Shown here in pieces: positions 1 through 6,656 of a stretch of DNA of 16,024 bases. The DNA is taken from contig JBOGWP010000137.1 of NCBI GenBank assembly GCA_050693875.1, forward strand, positions 1 through 16,024, written 5' to 3'. Below the pieces are notes generated by a model that was not told where the DNA came from, did not search any database, and saw nothing but the letters and a program-made list of their open reading frames with translations. Numbering within the stretch: the stretch's first letter is position 1; the number at the start of each line of letters is the position of its first letter. The translations under genes and the position numbers were made by a program. Source of the DNA: JBOGWP01 sp050693875 (GTDB taxonomy: Bacteria; Actinomycetota; CADDZG01; JAHWKV01; JBOGWP01).

Positions 1-425
1 CGCAGAGCCCCGATCGCCACCCGGGCGGCCTCCCGAACCGGGTAGCCGTAGACCCCGGTCGAGATCGCCGGAAACGCCACGCTGCGAGCCCCCAACTCAT
101 CCGCCACCCGCAGCGACTCGATGTGGCAGGAGGCAAGCAGACCCGAACGGTCATCCGAGCGCCGGTAGACAGGCCCCACGGTGTGGATCACCCACCTCGC
201 CGGCATCCGCCCCGCCGTCGTCGCCACCGCCTGGCCGGTCGGTAGGCCGTCGGGGTAGCGCTCCGCTCGCAGCCGCTTGCACTCCGCGAGGATCTCCGGC
301 CCGCCCCTCCGATGAATCGCCCCGTCGACCCCACCGCCTCCCATCAGGGAGGAGTTGGCGGCATTGACGACGGCGTCGACGTGCTGCTCGGTGATGTCTC
401 CCTTGGTGAGCTCGATCCTGGACAT
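1..425 (-). CDS. Macro-domain ADP-ribose/O-acetyl-ADP-ribose hydrolase, 3' end cut by the window edge
   Basis: The translation opens MSRIELTKGDITEQHVDAVV and continues with VNAANSSLMGGGGVDGAIHR, the signature of MacroD/YmdB-type macro domains. NAAN and the glycine-rich GGGGVDGAIH loop bind ADP-ribose. Downstream come VIHTVGPVYR and FPAISTGVYGYP, the second phosphate-binding loop. The family hydrolyses O-acetyl-ADP-ribose or removes mono-ADP-ribose from proteins or nucleic acids in the cytosol; which substrate applies cannot be told from sequence. About 141 residues are visible and the last helices lie beyond base 1. I chose the ATG at 425 because it gives the usual family N-terminus. An in-frame ATG at 464 would add 13 residues (MLPEGDDPNKLFA), and neither start has a well-placed ribosome binding site. 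It is divergent from the NlpC/P60 gene, whose promoter lies over this gene's 5' end. Confidence 0.9.
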   Translation of the reverse strand, partial: MSRIELTKGDITEQHVDAVVNAANSSLMGGGGVDGAIHRRGGPEILAECKRLRAERYPDGLPTGQAVATTAGRMPARWVIHTVGPVYRRSDDRSGLLASCHIESLRVADELGARSVAFPAISTGVYGYPVREAARVAIGAL

Positions 426-435
426 CGCGAAGAGT

Positions 436-464
436 TTGTTCGGGTCGTCCCCCTCCGGTAGCAT
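436..464 (+). promoter_or_regulatory. Promoter of the NlpC/P60 gene, apparently leaderless
   Basis: TTGTTC (436-441) and TAGCAT (459-464) are separated by exactly 17 bases, matching sigma-70/SigA-type -35 and -10 elements. The ATG of the NlpC/P60 gene begins 8 bases after the -10, about where transcription should start, and no Shine-Dalgarno sequence precedes it. I infer a leaderless mRNA, which is common in Actinomycetota. The elements overlap the 5' end of the divergent macro-domain gene. Confidence 0.55.
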
Positions 465-472
465 CCCACGGC

Positions 473-1537
473 ATGACGACCAGGCGCCTGGCCGCCATCT
501 CCGCCATCGTGGGCCTTTCGCTCCTTCTCCTTCCCCAGCCCGGAGCGCTGGGCGCTCCGACGCGCCAGCCTTCGCGGAGCCAGGTCCAGGGCGAGATCGA
601 GCGCCTTGCCGACGAGATCGCCACCCTCGACGAAGACTACAACGAGGCCCGGATCGCGCTGGCCAGGGTGCAGCGCGAAATGGGCGAGGCCCAGGAGCGC
701 CAGGCGAGGGCCGACGCCCACGTGAACAGCCTCCGCCGGGCAGCGTCGGCCCGGGCCGTCGCCGTCTACCGCGCCGGTCTCCCCGACTTGCTGTTGGTCT
801 GGCTCACCTCCAGGAGTCCCGCCGAGTTCGATCGCAAGATGGCGGTCGTCTCGAAGGTCGGCGACTGGGAGTCGGGACTGGTCAGCTCCCTGCGGATCGC
901 AAAGGGGAGGGCCGCCGAGCGGGCGAGCGATCTCGACCGCGAGCGGACCCGGGCGAAGAAGATCCGCGACGCGATCGATGCGAAGCGCGACCGCCTGGAG
1001 GATCGGTTCGCCGCGCAGCAGCAGCTCCTCAAGAGGATCGACGCCGCGGAGGCGGCAGCGCGGGCTGCCGCAGAGCGCGCGGCGAAAGCCCGGGCGGCAC
1101 AGGCACGGGCAGCCCTTCAGGCTCGGTCGGCGCTGGCCCTCCCCAATCTGTCCGCCATCCTCGGCCTGGCCGGGCTCCCGGTCTCGCCCCGGGCGCGGGT
1201 GGCGGTCGAGACGGCTCTCGATCAGGCGGGAAAGCCCTATCACTGGGGATCAGCCGGGCCCGACTCCTTCGACTGCTCGGGCCTCACGATGTTCGCCTGG
1301 AGAGCCGCCGGCGTGTCGCTCCCGCACTCCTCCCGGGCGCAGTTCGGGAGCGGGCCGAGGGTGGCCCGCGACGACCTCCAGCCGGGAGACCTCGTGTTCT
1401 TCGGCAGACCGATCCACCACGTCGGCCTCTACGTCGGCAACGGCCAGATGGTGAACGCGCCGGAGACGGGGGAGCAGGTGGGCGTGCGCTCGATGGAGCG
1501 GCGCGACTACGTGGGGGCGGTCCGGCCCGGAATCTGA
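473..1537 (+). CDS. Secreted NlpC/P60 peptidoglycan endopeptidase with N-terminal coiled coil
   Basis: This 354-residue protein has a signal peptide at residues 1-28 (positive MTTRR, a leucine-rich core, then GALGA as a likely cleavage site). A long charged Ala/Arg/Glu-rich helical region (about 36-220) follows, typical of RipA/CwlO-type coiled coils that hold the enzyme inactive or bind divisome/FtsEX partners. The C-terminal NlpC/P60 domain spans about 238-354. The nucleophile is Cys268 in DSFDCSGLTMFAW and the catalytic His is His316 in HHVGLYVGNGQMVNAP. The third polar position appears to be Asn328 rather than the more usual His. The family cleaves stem-peptide bonds (D-Glu to diamino acid) in peptidoglycan outside the membrane. 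The ATG at 473 sits 8 bases after a good -10 and gives a clean signal peptide. The domain calls are firm; the exact bond cleaved is inferred. Confidence 0.93.
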   Translation: MTTRRLAAISAIVGLSLLLLPQPGALGAPTRQPSRSQVQGEIERLADEIATLDEDYNEARIALARVQREMGEAQERQARADAHVNSLRRAASARAVAVYRAGLPDLLLVWLTSRSPAEFDRKMAVVSKVGDWESGLVSSLRIAKGRAAERASDLDRERTRAKKIRDAIDAKRDRLEDRFAAQQQLLKRIDAAEAAARAAAERAAKARAAQARAALQARSALALPNLSAILGLAGLPVSPRARVAVETALDQAGKPYHWGSAGPDSFDCSGLTMFAWRAAGVSLPHSSRAQFGSGPRVARDDLQPGDLVFFGRPIHHVGLYVGNGQMVNAPETGEQVGVRSMERRDYVGAVRPGI

Positions 1538-1553
1538 ACGGTCCACGACCGGG

Positions 1554-1559
1554 TACCCT
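1554..1559 (+). promoter_or_regulatory. Candidate -10 element (TACCCT) for a leaderless MFS transcript
   Basis: TACCCT fits the TANNNT actinobacterial -10 consensus and ends 9 bases before the ATG at 1569. No Shine-Dalgarno sequence lies between, so transcription would start at or next to the start codon. No good -35 is visible. Readthrough from the NlpC/P60 gene, which ends 31 bases upstream of the ATG, is also possible. Confidence 0.35.
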
Positions 1560-1568
1560 CGTCTCCCG

Positions 1569-2768
1569 ATGAAGCCGGACGCGCGGCTGATCCTGCTCGC
1601 CCAGGCCCTTCGCGCCTTCCTCTACGGCTTCGGCAGCGTGTTGCTGGGCGTCTCCCTCGCCCGGTCGGGCCTCTCGGCGACGATGGTCGGGGTGATCTTC
1701 GCCGCGCTGCTCGCCGGTGCCGCGCTGATGTCCGCCGCGGTGGGATGGTGGGGGGACCGCCTGGGTCGCCGCCCGAGCTATGCCTGGTTGTTCGTCTTGA
1801 TGGGCGCCGCCGGAGCAGTATTCGGGCTCTCGGACTCTCCGGCCCTCCTCCTGCTGGCAGCGCTGGCCGGGACCGTCTCCACCGACGTGGTCGAGTCGGG
1901 GCCGTTCACCTCGATCGAGCTTGCGATGATCCCCAACGCCACGGAAACGCCTGCCGAGCGCAACCGGCTCCTCGGCATTTACAACGCCGTCGCCACGATC
2001 GCCGGGTCGGTCGGGGCGCTCGCCGCGGGCGGACCCGAGCTGCTGCGCCGGGTTCTCCCCGGCCTCCCCCCGGACCAGCGATGGTTCCTGCTCTATCCCG
2101 TGATCGCGGTGGGGGGCGTGATCGTAGCCACCCGCCTGTCGCCGGCGGTCGAGCTGGGGGCGCTCCGGCCGAAGATGACCGGCCCCCCGCTCGGCCCGTC
2201 GCGTCCCCTGGTCCTGCGGCTCGCAGGCCTGTTCGCCCTCGACTCCTTCGCCGGCGGATTCGTCGTCCAGTCGTATCTCGCCTACTGGTTCGCGGGGCGC
2301 TACCACGCCTCGCCCAGCCTGCTCGGCCTTGTTTTCTTCGCGGTCGGCCTGTTGCAGAGCCTCTCGTTCCTCGCGGCGGTGCGCCTGGCAGAACGCATCG
2401 GGCTGTTGCGGACGATGGTCTTCACGCACCTCCCGTCCAACCTGCTCCTGGCGGCGGTGCCGCTGATGCCCACGATGGGGTCGGCGATCGCGGCCCTCCT
2501 TGCGCGCTTCGCCCTGTCGCAGATGGACGTCCCGGCTCGCCAGGCCTACCTGGTCGCGCTGGTCGAGCCGGAGGAGCGCACGGCGGCGACCGGATTCACG
2601 AACACCGCCCGGAATGCGGTGCGCCCCATCGCACCCGCGATCGCCGGCGCCGTCTTTGGCGGGTTGACGGCCGGGCCCTTCATCGTCGCGGGCGCCCTGA
2701 AGAGCCTCTACGATCTGACGCTCTACGCCGTCTTCAAAAAGGTTCCTCTGCGCGAGGAGCAGGGATGA
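1569..2768 (+). CDS. Major facilitator superfamily transporter
   Basis: This 399-residue, very hydrophobic protein has about ten to twelve predicted membrane segments in two halves, joined near residues 195-215 by a short polar linker. The MFS motif A between TM2 and TM3 is clear (GWWGDRLGRRPSY, 59-71). A related conserved loop in the second half reads QMDVPARQAYLVALVEPEER (318-337), in the TM10-TM11 region. The length is normal for a 12-TM MFS protein. The family moves small molecules across the cytoplasmic membrane using ion gradients. The substrate cannot be read from sequence; a drug or sugar exporter are both possible. The gene starts 31 bases after the NlpC/P60 stop, and its TGA overlaps the next ATG as ATGA, implying coupling to the broken acetyltransferase gene. 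Confidence 0.9.
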   Translation: MKPDARLILLAQALRAFLYGFGSVLLGVSLARSGLSATMVGVIFAALLAGAALMSAAVGWWGDRLGRRPSYAWLFVLMGAAGAVFGLSDSPALLLLAALAGTVSTDVVESGPFTSIELAMIPNATETPAERNRLLGIYNAVATIAGSVGALAAGGPELLRRVLPGLPPDQRWFLLYPVIAVGGVIVATRLSPAVELGALRPKMTGPPLGPSRPLVLRLAGLFALDSFAGGFVVQSYLAYWFAGRYHASPSLLGLVFFAVGLLQSLSFLAAVRLAERIGLLRTMVFTHLPSNLLLAAVPLMPTMGSAIAALLARFALSQMDVPARQAYLVALVEPEERTAATGFTNTARNAVRPIAPAIAGAVFGGLTAGPFIVAGALKSLYDLTLYAVFKKVPLREEQG

Positions 2769-3310
2769 TCGGTCGTGCCCTCGCAGCCCCGGACCCGCCG
2801 CTCAGCGACGGTGTGGTGACGCTGCGAGGCTGGACGGACGACGATGTGCCGGACATCGTTGCGGCGTGCCGCCCAGATCCCGCGGTGGACGCACATGCCC
2901 GAGGGGAGGAGCATGCCCGGATGTGGCTAGCCTCCAATGCCGAGGGTATGGCGGCCGGCCTGACCCTGCCGCTTGCGATCGTCGATGCCGAGAAGGGAAA
3001 GGTCCTCGGTGCGATCGGGCTGCACTGGGGGCAGGACCGGGCCGCGGCGGATGTCGGGTACTGGGTGGGCCCGTGGGCCCGGCGCCGCGGGGTCGCCTCC
3101 CGGGCGCTCCGGGTGCTCTTGCATGGGGAATCGAGCACAGGGCCTGGCCCGCCTCCAGGTGCGCACGCACGTCGAGAACCTGGCCTCGCAGGGCGTGGCG
3201 ACGGCGGCCGGCTACCGGCGCGAGGCCGCGTTGCGTTGGGCGGCCGTGTTCAATGGACGCCGGATCGACGTCGTGATCTTCGGCTTGCTCCCCGAGGATC
3301 GCGCCGCTGA
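2765..3310 (+). pseudogene. GNAT (RimJ/RimL-type) acetyltransferase gene broken by several frameshifts
   Basis: Recognisable GNAT protein is spread over three frames in order. MIGRALAAPDPPLSDGVVTL and RGWTDDDVPDIVAACR lie in the start frame (2765 to about 2872). QIPRWTHMPEG is in a second frame (2874-2906). EEHARMWLASNAEGMAAG through VGYWVGPWARRRGVASRALR, which includes the acetyl-CoA loop, is back in the first frame (2906 to about 3115). LAWGIEH is in the third frame (3118-3138). GLARLQVRTHVENLASQGVA through DVVIFGLLPED is in the second frame again (3141 to about 3298). Each join is best explained by loss of one or a few bases. The start frame meets TGA at 3308-3310, while the last segment's frame has no stop until about 3912. 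The start overlaps the MFS stop as ATGA. An intact version would N-acetylate a protein N-terminus or small amine. Either this is a decaying gene or the local assembly is poor; intact neighbours favour decay. Confidence 0.8.
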
Positions 3311-3320
3311 CGACGGCCGG

Positions 3321-3791
3321 TCAGCGCTTGATCTCGCCGCAGGAGAAGTAGGTCTGCACCTCGGCGGCCGACTTGTGCACGTTGATCGCGAACGGCATGG
3401 CGAGCAGATCGTCGAGGCTCACGTCGACGGTGGTCGACGACGTCCCCGCGGTGACCTGGCTCAAGGTGTACTTCGGCGTCGGGTTCAGGTTGGCGCACGT
3501 ACCGGGGTGGATGTGGGCCGGCTGCTGGGTTGTGGGTGGGTTGGAGAGCCTCACCTCGACCATCGTCTTGGATCCCTGCGGGGTGAGCGTGGCCGTCCCG
3601 GACTCGCCCGAGTTGTTGAGCGCTTGCATCTGGATCGTGAGCGGCGCAGTCGATGCGGTGGCGGCGGAAGTTGGCGAGGTCGTGGTTCCCTGCGGAGGTG
3701 GCTCGACGGCGGGGTTCTCGTTCCGCGCGCACGCCGAAAGCACCAAGGCGGAGATGGTGACGGCCGCTGCCAGGAATCGCTTCGGGTTCAT
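3321..3791 (-). CDS. Secreted lipoprotein with a small beta-rich (CHRD/superoxide-dismutase-like) domain
   Basis: This 156-residue protein starts MNPKRFLAAAVTISALVLSAC, a lipoprotein signal with lipobox LSAC; Cys21 would be lipidated. A Thr/Ser/Pro-rich linker follows (24-50), then one domain of about 105 residues with alternating beta-strand patterning. Marked motifs are LNNSGESGTATL, PAHIHPGTC and PFAINVHKSAAEVQTYFSCG. The HIH and NVH histidines recall CHRD and Cu/Zn-SOD-like folds, though I cannot confirm metal binding. Two domain cysteines (in HPGTC and YFSCG) could form a disulfide. It would sit on the outer face of the membrane; the function is unknown. Its ATG overlaps the stop of the upstream SRPBCC gene as ATGA, so translation is probably coupled. 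Confidence 0.85.
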   Translation of the reverse strand: MNPKRFLAAAVTISALVLSACARNENPAVEPPPQGTTTSPTSAATASTAPLTIQMQALNNSGESGTATLTPQGSKTMVEVRLSNPPTTQQPAHIHPGTCANLNPTPKYTLSQVTAGTSSTTVDVSLDDLLAMPFAINVHKSAAEVQTYFSCGEIKR

Positions 3792-4231
3792 CGGCGGCTC
3801 CTCTCAATCGTCTCGACGCGGGTCTTCAGGTCTTCGAGGGCGGTGCTGACCAGAAGCTTCACCGCCTTCTTCATGATGAAGCCGGGGATCGGAAAGCCGG
3901 GGTCGATCGTGTAGTGGTAGGTCACCGTTGTGCCGGCGTCATGGCCGGCCAGGTCGTATCCGCCCTTGATCTGCTTCATGTCACCGGCGACGCTGTCCCA
4001 GGCGACCCCCGCCGGCGAGTACTCGTACTCGAGGGTGTAGTCGATCACCTGGAGCTTCGCGTCGACGGCGAACTCGGCCCGCTTCGGGCGCCCGGCCTCG
4101 TCCCGCTCGAGGACGACGGCCTTGCGAAACGGGCTCATCCACTCGGGGTAGGCGTCGACGTCGGTGATAACCGCGAGGATGTCCTCGGGGCGCGCGTCGA
4201 TCTCGATCAAGGCGCTTCCCTCTTCGGCCAC
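3788..4231 (-). CDS. SRPBCC (polyketide cyclase/COQ10/START-like) family protein
   Basis: This is a 147-residue single-domain cytosolic protein. IEIDARPEDILAVITDVDAY followed by PEWMSPFRKAVV is the classic opening of the SRPBCC fold: a first strand, then two short helices carrying the Y-P-W motif. The end, ALEDLKTRVETIER, is the long C-terminal helix that closes the hydrophobic pocket. The fold binds hydrophobic ligands such as lipids, quinones or sterol-like molecules; the ligand is unknown. The GTG start at 4231 is preceded by a near-perfect Shine-Dalgarno AAAGGAG (4244-4238) with 6 bases of spacing. The stop overlaps the lipoprotein start by four bases, making a two-gene unit with its own likely promoter. 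Confidence 0.88.
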   Translation of the reverse strand: MAEEGSALIEIDARPEDILAVITDVDAYPEWMSPFRKAVVLERDEAGRPKRAEFAVDAKLQVIDYTLEYEYSPAGVAWDSVAGDMKQIKGGYDLAGHDAGTTVTYHYTIDPGFPIPGFIMKKAVKLLVSTALEDLKTRVETIERSRR

Positions 4232-4237
4232 GACAAG

Positions 4238-4263
4238 CTCCTTTCCCCCGCGTCCGGATTCTA
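4238..4263 (-). promoter_or_regulatory. Promoter -10 and ribosome binding site of the SRPBCC-lipoprotein unit
   Basis: On the minus strand TAGAAT (4263-4258) matches the -10 consensus closely. It is followed by AAAGGAG (4244-4238) and the GTG at 4231. A poor -35 (TTCTAA, 4287-4282) would overlap the stop codon of the metallophosphoesterase gene. In contrast to several neighbours, this gene has a conventional leader with a strong Shine-Dalgarno. Confidence 0.5.
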
Positions 4264-4281
4264 TTCGGGCCGACGCGGCCG

Positions 4282-5046
4282 TTAGAAGTCCAGCGGCACG
4301 GCCCTCGCGGTCCGGCGGAAGTATCCGGCGTTCACCACATGCGTGGGGCCGACGTGGGTGGAGGAGACCAGCGGCTGGTGGATGTGGCCGAAGTAGGCCC
4401 GCCGGGGCCGGACCTCGCGGATGTACTCGAGCAGCCGGGGCGACCCGCGCTCGTGGCGGGCGGCGAGGGTGTCGTAGGTGAGCTCGGGGAGGTCGGGCGG
4501 CATGTGGGTACAGATCACGTCGACCTCGCCGACGCCGTCCAGCTTGGCGTCGAACTCGGCTTCGCTGATCTCCCCGGCAACGCCAAGCGCCGTCGGCAGC
4601 CCCCCGCCCACGAAACCGACGCGCAGCCCCTGCAGCTCCACCACCTTCCCGTCCACGAACTCGACCCCGGGGCCCGCAAGCTCCTCCGCCATCGACGGGG
4701 AGTCGGCGTTGCCGAAGATCACGCAGGTGCGGTGGGGGAGGGCGTCGCGGACCTCCCGGTACGCCTTCCTCGTCAGGGCCACGAAGTGGTCCCGCACCTT
4801 CGACCCGCGCCCTTCGCGGCGCCGCGCAATGACCGCCCGCGCCTCGTCGAAGCGCCGTTCGGCTCGGAGTGCCACAACCTCCTGAACCGTCCTCACGCCG
4901 AAGACGTCGACGAGGATCCCCTCCATCGCGGTGTAGTCCACGATGTTGATCAGATCTCCGAGCAGCAGCAACGTATCGTTCGGGGCGATCTCGTTGCGTA
5001 GTGCCTCGACCCGCGAGTGGAGGTCGGAGACGATCTTGACGGTCAC
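4282..5046 (-). CDS. Calcineurin-like metallophosphoesterase
   Basis: This 254-residue protein carries the full dinuclear metal site of the calcineurin-like phosphoesterase superfamily: SDLH (Asp8, His10), LLGDLI (Asp31), FGNAD (Asn113), CTHMP (His181) and GHIHQP (His221, His223). The family hydrolyses phosphomonoesters or phosphodiesters with Mn, Fe or Zn; GNAD replaces the common GNHE. Between the second and third motifs lies a helical, arginine- and glutamate-rich stretch (about 36-105), longer than in minimal YfcE-type enzymes, which may form a lid. No signal peptide is visible, so it is probably cytosolic. The GTG at 5046 lies 6 bases after a -10-like TAGCCT and has no Shine-Dalgarno, suggesting a leaderless start. 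The stop is 50 bases before the SRPBCC GTG. The substrate is unknown. Confidence 0.9.
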   Translation of the reverse strand: MTVKIVSDLHSRVEALRNEIAPNDTLLLLGDLINIVDYTAMEGILVDVFGVRTVQEVVALRAERRFDEARAVIARRREGRGSKVRDHFVALTRKAYREVRDALPHRTCVIFGNADSPSMAEELAGPGVEFVDGKVVELQGLRVGFVGGGLPTALGVAGEISEAEFDAKLDGVGEVDVICTHMPPDLPELTYDTLAARHERGSPRLLEYIREVRPRRAYFGHIHQPLVSSTHVGPTHVVNAGYFRRTARAVPLDF

Positions 5047-5052
5047 GGCGTC

Positions 5053-5058
5053 AGGCTA
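5053..5058 (-). promoter_or_regulatory. Candidate -10 (TAGCCT) for leaderless metallophosphoesterase mRNA
   Basis: On the minus strand TAGCCT is followed by 6 bases and then the GTG at 5046-5044, the ideal distance for transcription to begin on the start codon. No Shine-Dalgarno and no convincing -35 are present. The element lies in the 46-base gap after the zinc-ribbon gene and would separate the phosphoesterase from the upstream operon. Confidence 0.4.
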
Positions 5059-5092
5059 ACCGCGGGGGCGTCGACGAACGCCTGCGCGGCCT

Positions 5093-5824
5093 TCAGCGGC
5101 CTCGGCGAGCGGCTCCGAAGGCGATCATGAAGCCCATGAAGAGGATGGCGAGCAGGGCCAGCCAGGAGTAGAGGAAGACCCGCGGGGTGAGGATTGTCGG
5201 GGGCCTCCCGTCGATGGCCTGCTGATAGGCCTCGAGCACCGAGACCGCCACCAGCGCCAGCACCGCAACGATGAAGATGGCACGAAGCGGAAGCAACGGC
5301 CGTGCGGCGAGCATCAGGGCCACCCCGAGCCACCAGAGGAACGACAGCAGCCGGGAGAAACCCTCGGCCGGCCGGTTCAGATAGAAGTGCCCGAGGCCCG
5401 GGATGATCGAGAGCAACGCAGCCGTCTGCGGGCTGCGCGGCGCCACCGATGAAGCCTCACGGGCTGCGCCGAACGACTCGAACATCGAGCGTCCGCAGGC
5501 CGAGCACCGGTCGAGCGACAGCGCATTGGGGGTGCCGCACGCCCGGCACCGCCAGGTGGCGTCCTGCTCGGCCTCCAGGAGATGTTCCGAGCGCTCGGCG
5601 AGGTCGAGAAAGGCCGCGTCGTGGAACGGGTCCGCGGGGCCCCGCCCACCTCCGGGATCGACCGCCGCCGGCGGCCGCAGCCGCGCGGGCGGAAGCGTGC
5701 CGCTACCGTCGCCGACCCCGTTCCCCGACCCCGACGGGGGGGCTGGGCTTGGGAAGCGGGTCAGGCACTGTGAGCACCAGTCGGCGGCCTCAGGGTTCAG
5801 GGCATTGCAGTGGGGGCAGCGCAT
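5093..5824 (-). CDS. Membrane protein with two N-terminal zinc ribbons
   Basis: This 243-residue protein has a first zinc ribbon at Cys3/Cys6 and Cys17/Cys20 (CPHC, CSQC). A Gly/Pro-rich linker with PADPFHDAAFLDLAERSEHL follows, then a second ribbon at Cys93/Cys96 and Cys107/Cys110 (CRAC, CSAC). From about residue 133 it is membrane-embedded, with PQTAALLSIIPGLGHFYLNR followed by three or four hydrophobic segments (about 157-174, 181-198, 216-236). The PGLGHFY segment is typical of TM2/DUF-type small membrane domains that often follow zinc ribbons. The ribbons should face the cytosol. No enzymatic residues are recognised and the function is unknown. The ATG at 5824 is 6 bases after the cis-prenyltransferase stop, with GGAGG about 10 bases upstream, so it is the last gene of that operon. 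Confidence 0.85.
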   Translation of the reverse strand: MRCPHCNALNPEAADWCSQCLTRFPSPAPPSGSGNGVGDGSGTLPPARLRPPAAVDPGGGRGPADPFHDAAFLDLAERSEHLLEAEQDATWRCRACGTPNALSLDRCSACGRSMFESFGAAREASSVAPRSPQTAALLSIIPGLGHFYLNRPAEGFSRLLSFLWWLGVALMLAARPLLPLRAIFIVAVLALVAVSVLEAYQQAIDGRPPTILTPRVFLYSWLALLAILFMGFMIAFGAARRGR

Positions 5825-5830
5825 GCTCGA

Positions 5831-6655
5831 TCATCCTCCGAACCGGCGGATGCGGGCCGAGTACTCCAGCACCGCCTCCACGACATCCTCCTCCGTTAGT
5901 TCCGGAAAGTTCTTCGGCGTAAACACCATCTCGGCGTAGGCCGACTGGAGGGGGAGGAACCCCGAGGAGCGGAACTCACCCGAGGTTCGCCAGACGAGGT
6001 CGGGGTTGGGATGCGGCTGCCCGGCCGTGTCGAGGAAGGTGACGATGTCGAGGCCCGCCGGGTCGGCCCCCGTCGACGCCGCGAACTCGAGGAGGCGGAC
6101 CACGGCGCGTTGGATCTCATCCGCGCCGCCGTAGTTGATGGCAAGGTTGATCACGTTGCGCTCGAAGGAGAGGGTCTTGGCCTCGAGCTCCTCGAGCGCC
6201 TCCCGGAGCGAAGCCGGCATCCCGTCGCCGAAGCCAGCCTCGGCCGCAGCTTCCTCGACGCCGGCGGGGAGCCCCTCTCGTCGCCCGATGTGCACGACCC
6301 GCACCTCCTCCTCGATTGCCTCCGCCAGCAGGGCGTGGATCCACTCCTCGTAGAGCGCCATCAGGGCGGCGACCTCGAGGGGATCCCGGCGCCAGTTCTC
6401 GGTGGAGAAGGCCCAGACCGTGGTGGTGTGGATGCCGATGCGGCGGCAGAAGCGGGCCAGGCGCTTGGCCACCTCGAACCCCTGACGGTGCCCTTGGACC
6501 GGCCCCAGCCCGTGATCGATTGCCCAGCGGCGGTTGCCGTCGGGAATCACGGCGAGATGCGCGGGGACCTTCGCCCCGGCAAGCCGTGCCTCTGGGGCGC
6601 TCACTCGTTCATCGGAACCGGGGACAGCGGGAGCCGGCTCGACGCTGCTGTCCAC
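5831..6655 (-). CDS. uppS: Cis-prenyltransferase (undecaprenyl/polyprenyl diphosphate synthase, UppS family)
   Basis: The UppS motifs appear in order: HLAVIPDGNRRWA (about 33-45, catalytic Asp39), GHRQG (55-59), VWAFSTENWRR (80-90), INYGG (173-177), DLVWRTSGEFRSSGFLP (219-235) and QSAYAEMVFTP. The enzyme adds cis IPP units to an allylic diphosphate, giving the polyprenyl carrier for peptidoglycan and glycan synthesis at the membrane. Two features depart from textbook UppS. PDGNRRWA replaces MDGNGRWA, and there is extra Glu/Ala-rich sequence (about 126-155) before the INYGG strand. Product chain length is therefore uncertain. I chose the GTG at 6655, one base after the upstream stop; a TTG at 6688 or a GTG at 6604 are alternatives, and none has a clear Shine-Dalgarno. 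It follows the trans-prenyl synthase directly. Confidence 0.92.
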   Translation of the reverse strand: MDSSVEPAPAVPGSDERVSAPEARLAGAKVPAHLAVIPDGNRRWAIDHGLGPVQGHRQGFEVAKRLARFCRRIGIHTTTVWAFSTENWRRDPLEVAALMALYEEWIHALLAEAIEEEVRVVHIGRREGLPAGVEEAAAEAGFGDGMPASLREALEELEAKTLSFERNVINLAINYGGADEIQRAVVRLLEFAASTGADPAGLDIVTFLDTAGQPHPNPDLVWRTSGEFRSSGFLPLQSAYAEMVFTPKNFPELTEEDVVEAVLEYSARIRRFGG

Positions 6656-6656
6656 C

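Noticed and set aside
344..1243. Long minus-strand open frame opposite the NlpC/P60 gene
   Set aside because: It is Arg/Gly/Pro-rich with no motif, and it lies antisense to a gene with clear catalytic residues. Long spurious frames are expected at this GC content.
1284..2429. Long minus-strand open frame opposite the MFS gene
   Set aside because: It is a low-complexity charged translation without domains. The plus strand encodes an obvious 12-TM transporter.
2765..3320. Mobile-element insertion as the cause of the broken acetyltransferase gene
   Set aside because: No inserted sequence, terminal repeat or target duplication is visible. The damage consists of small indels only.
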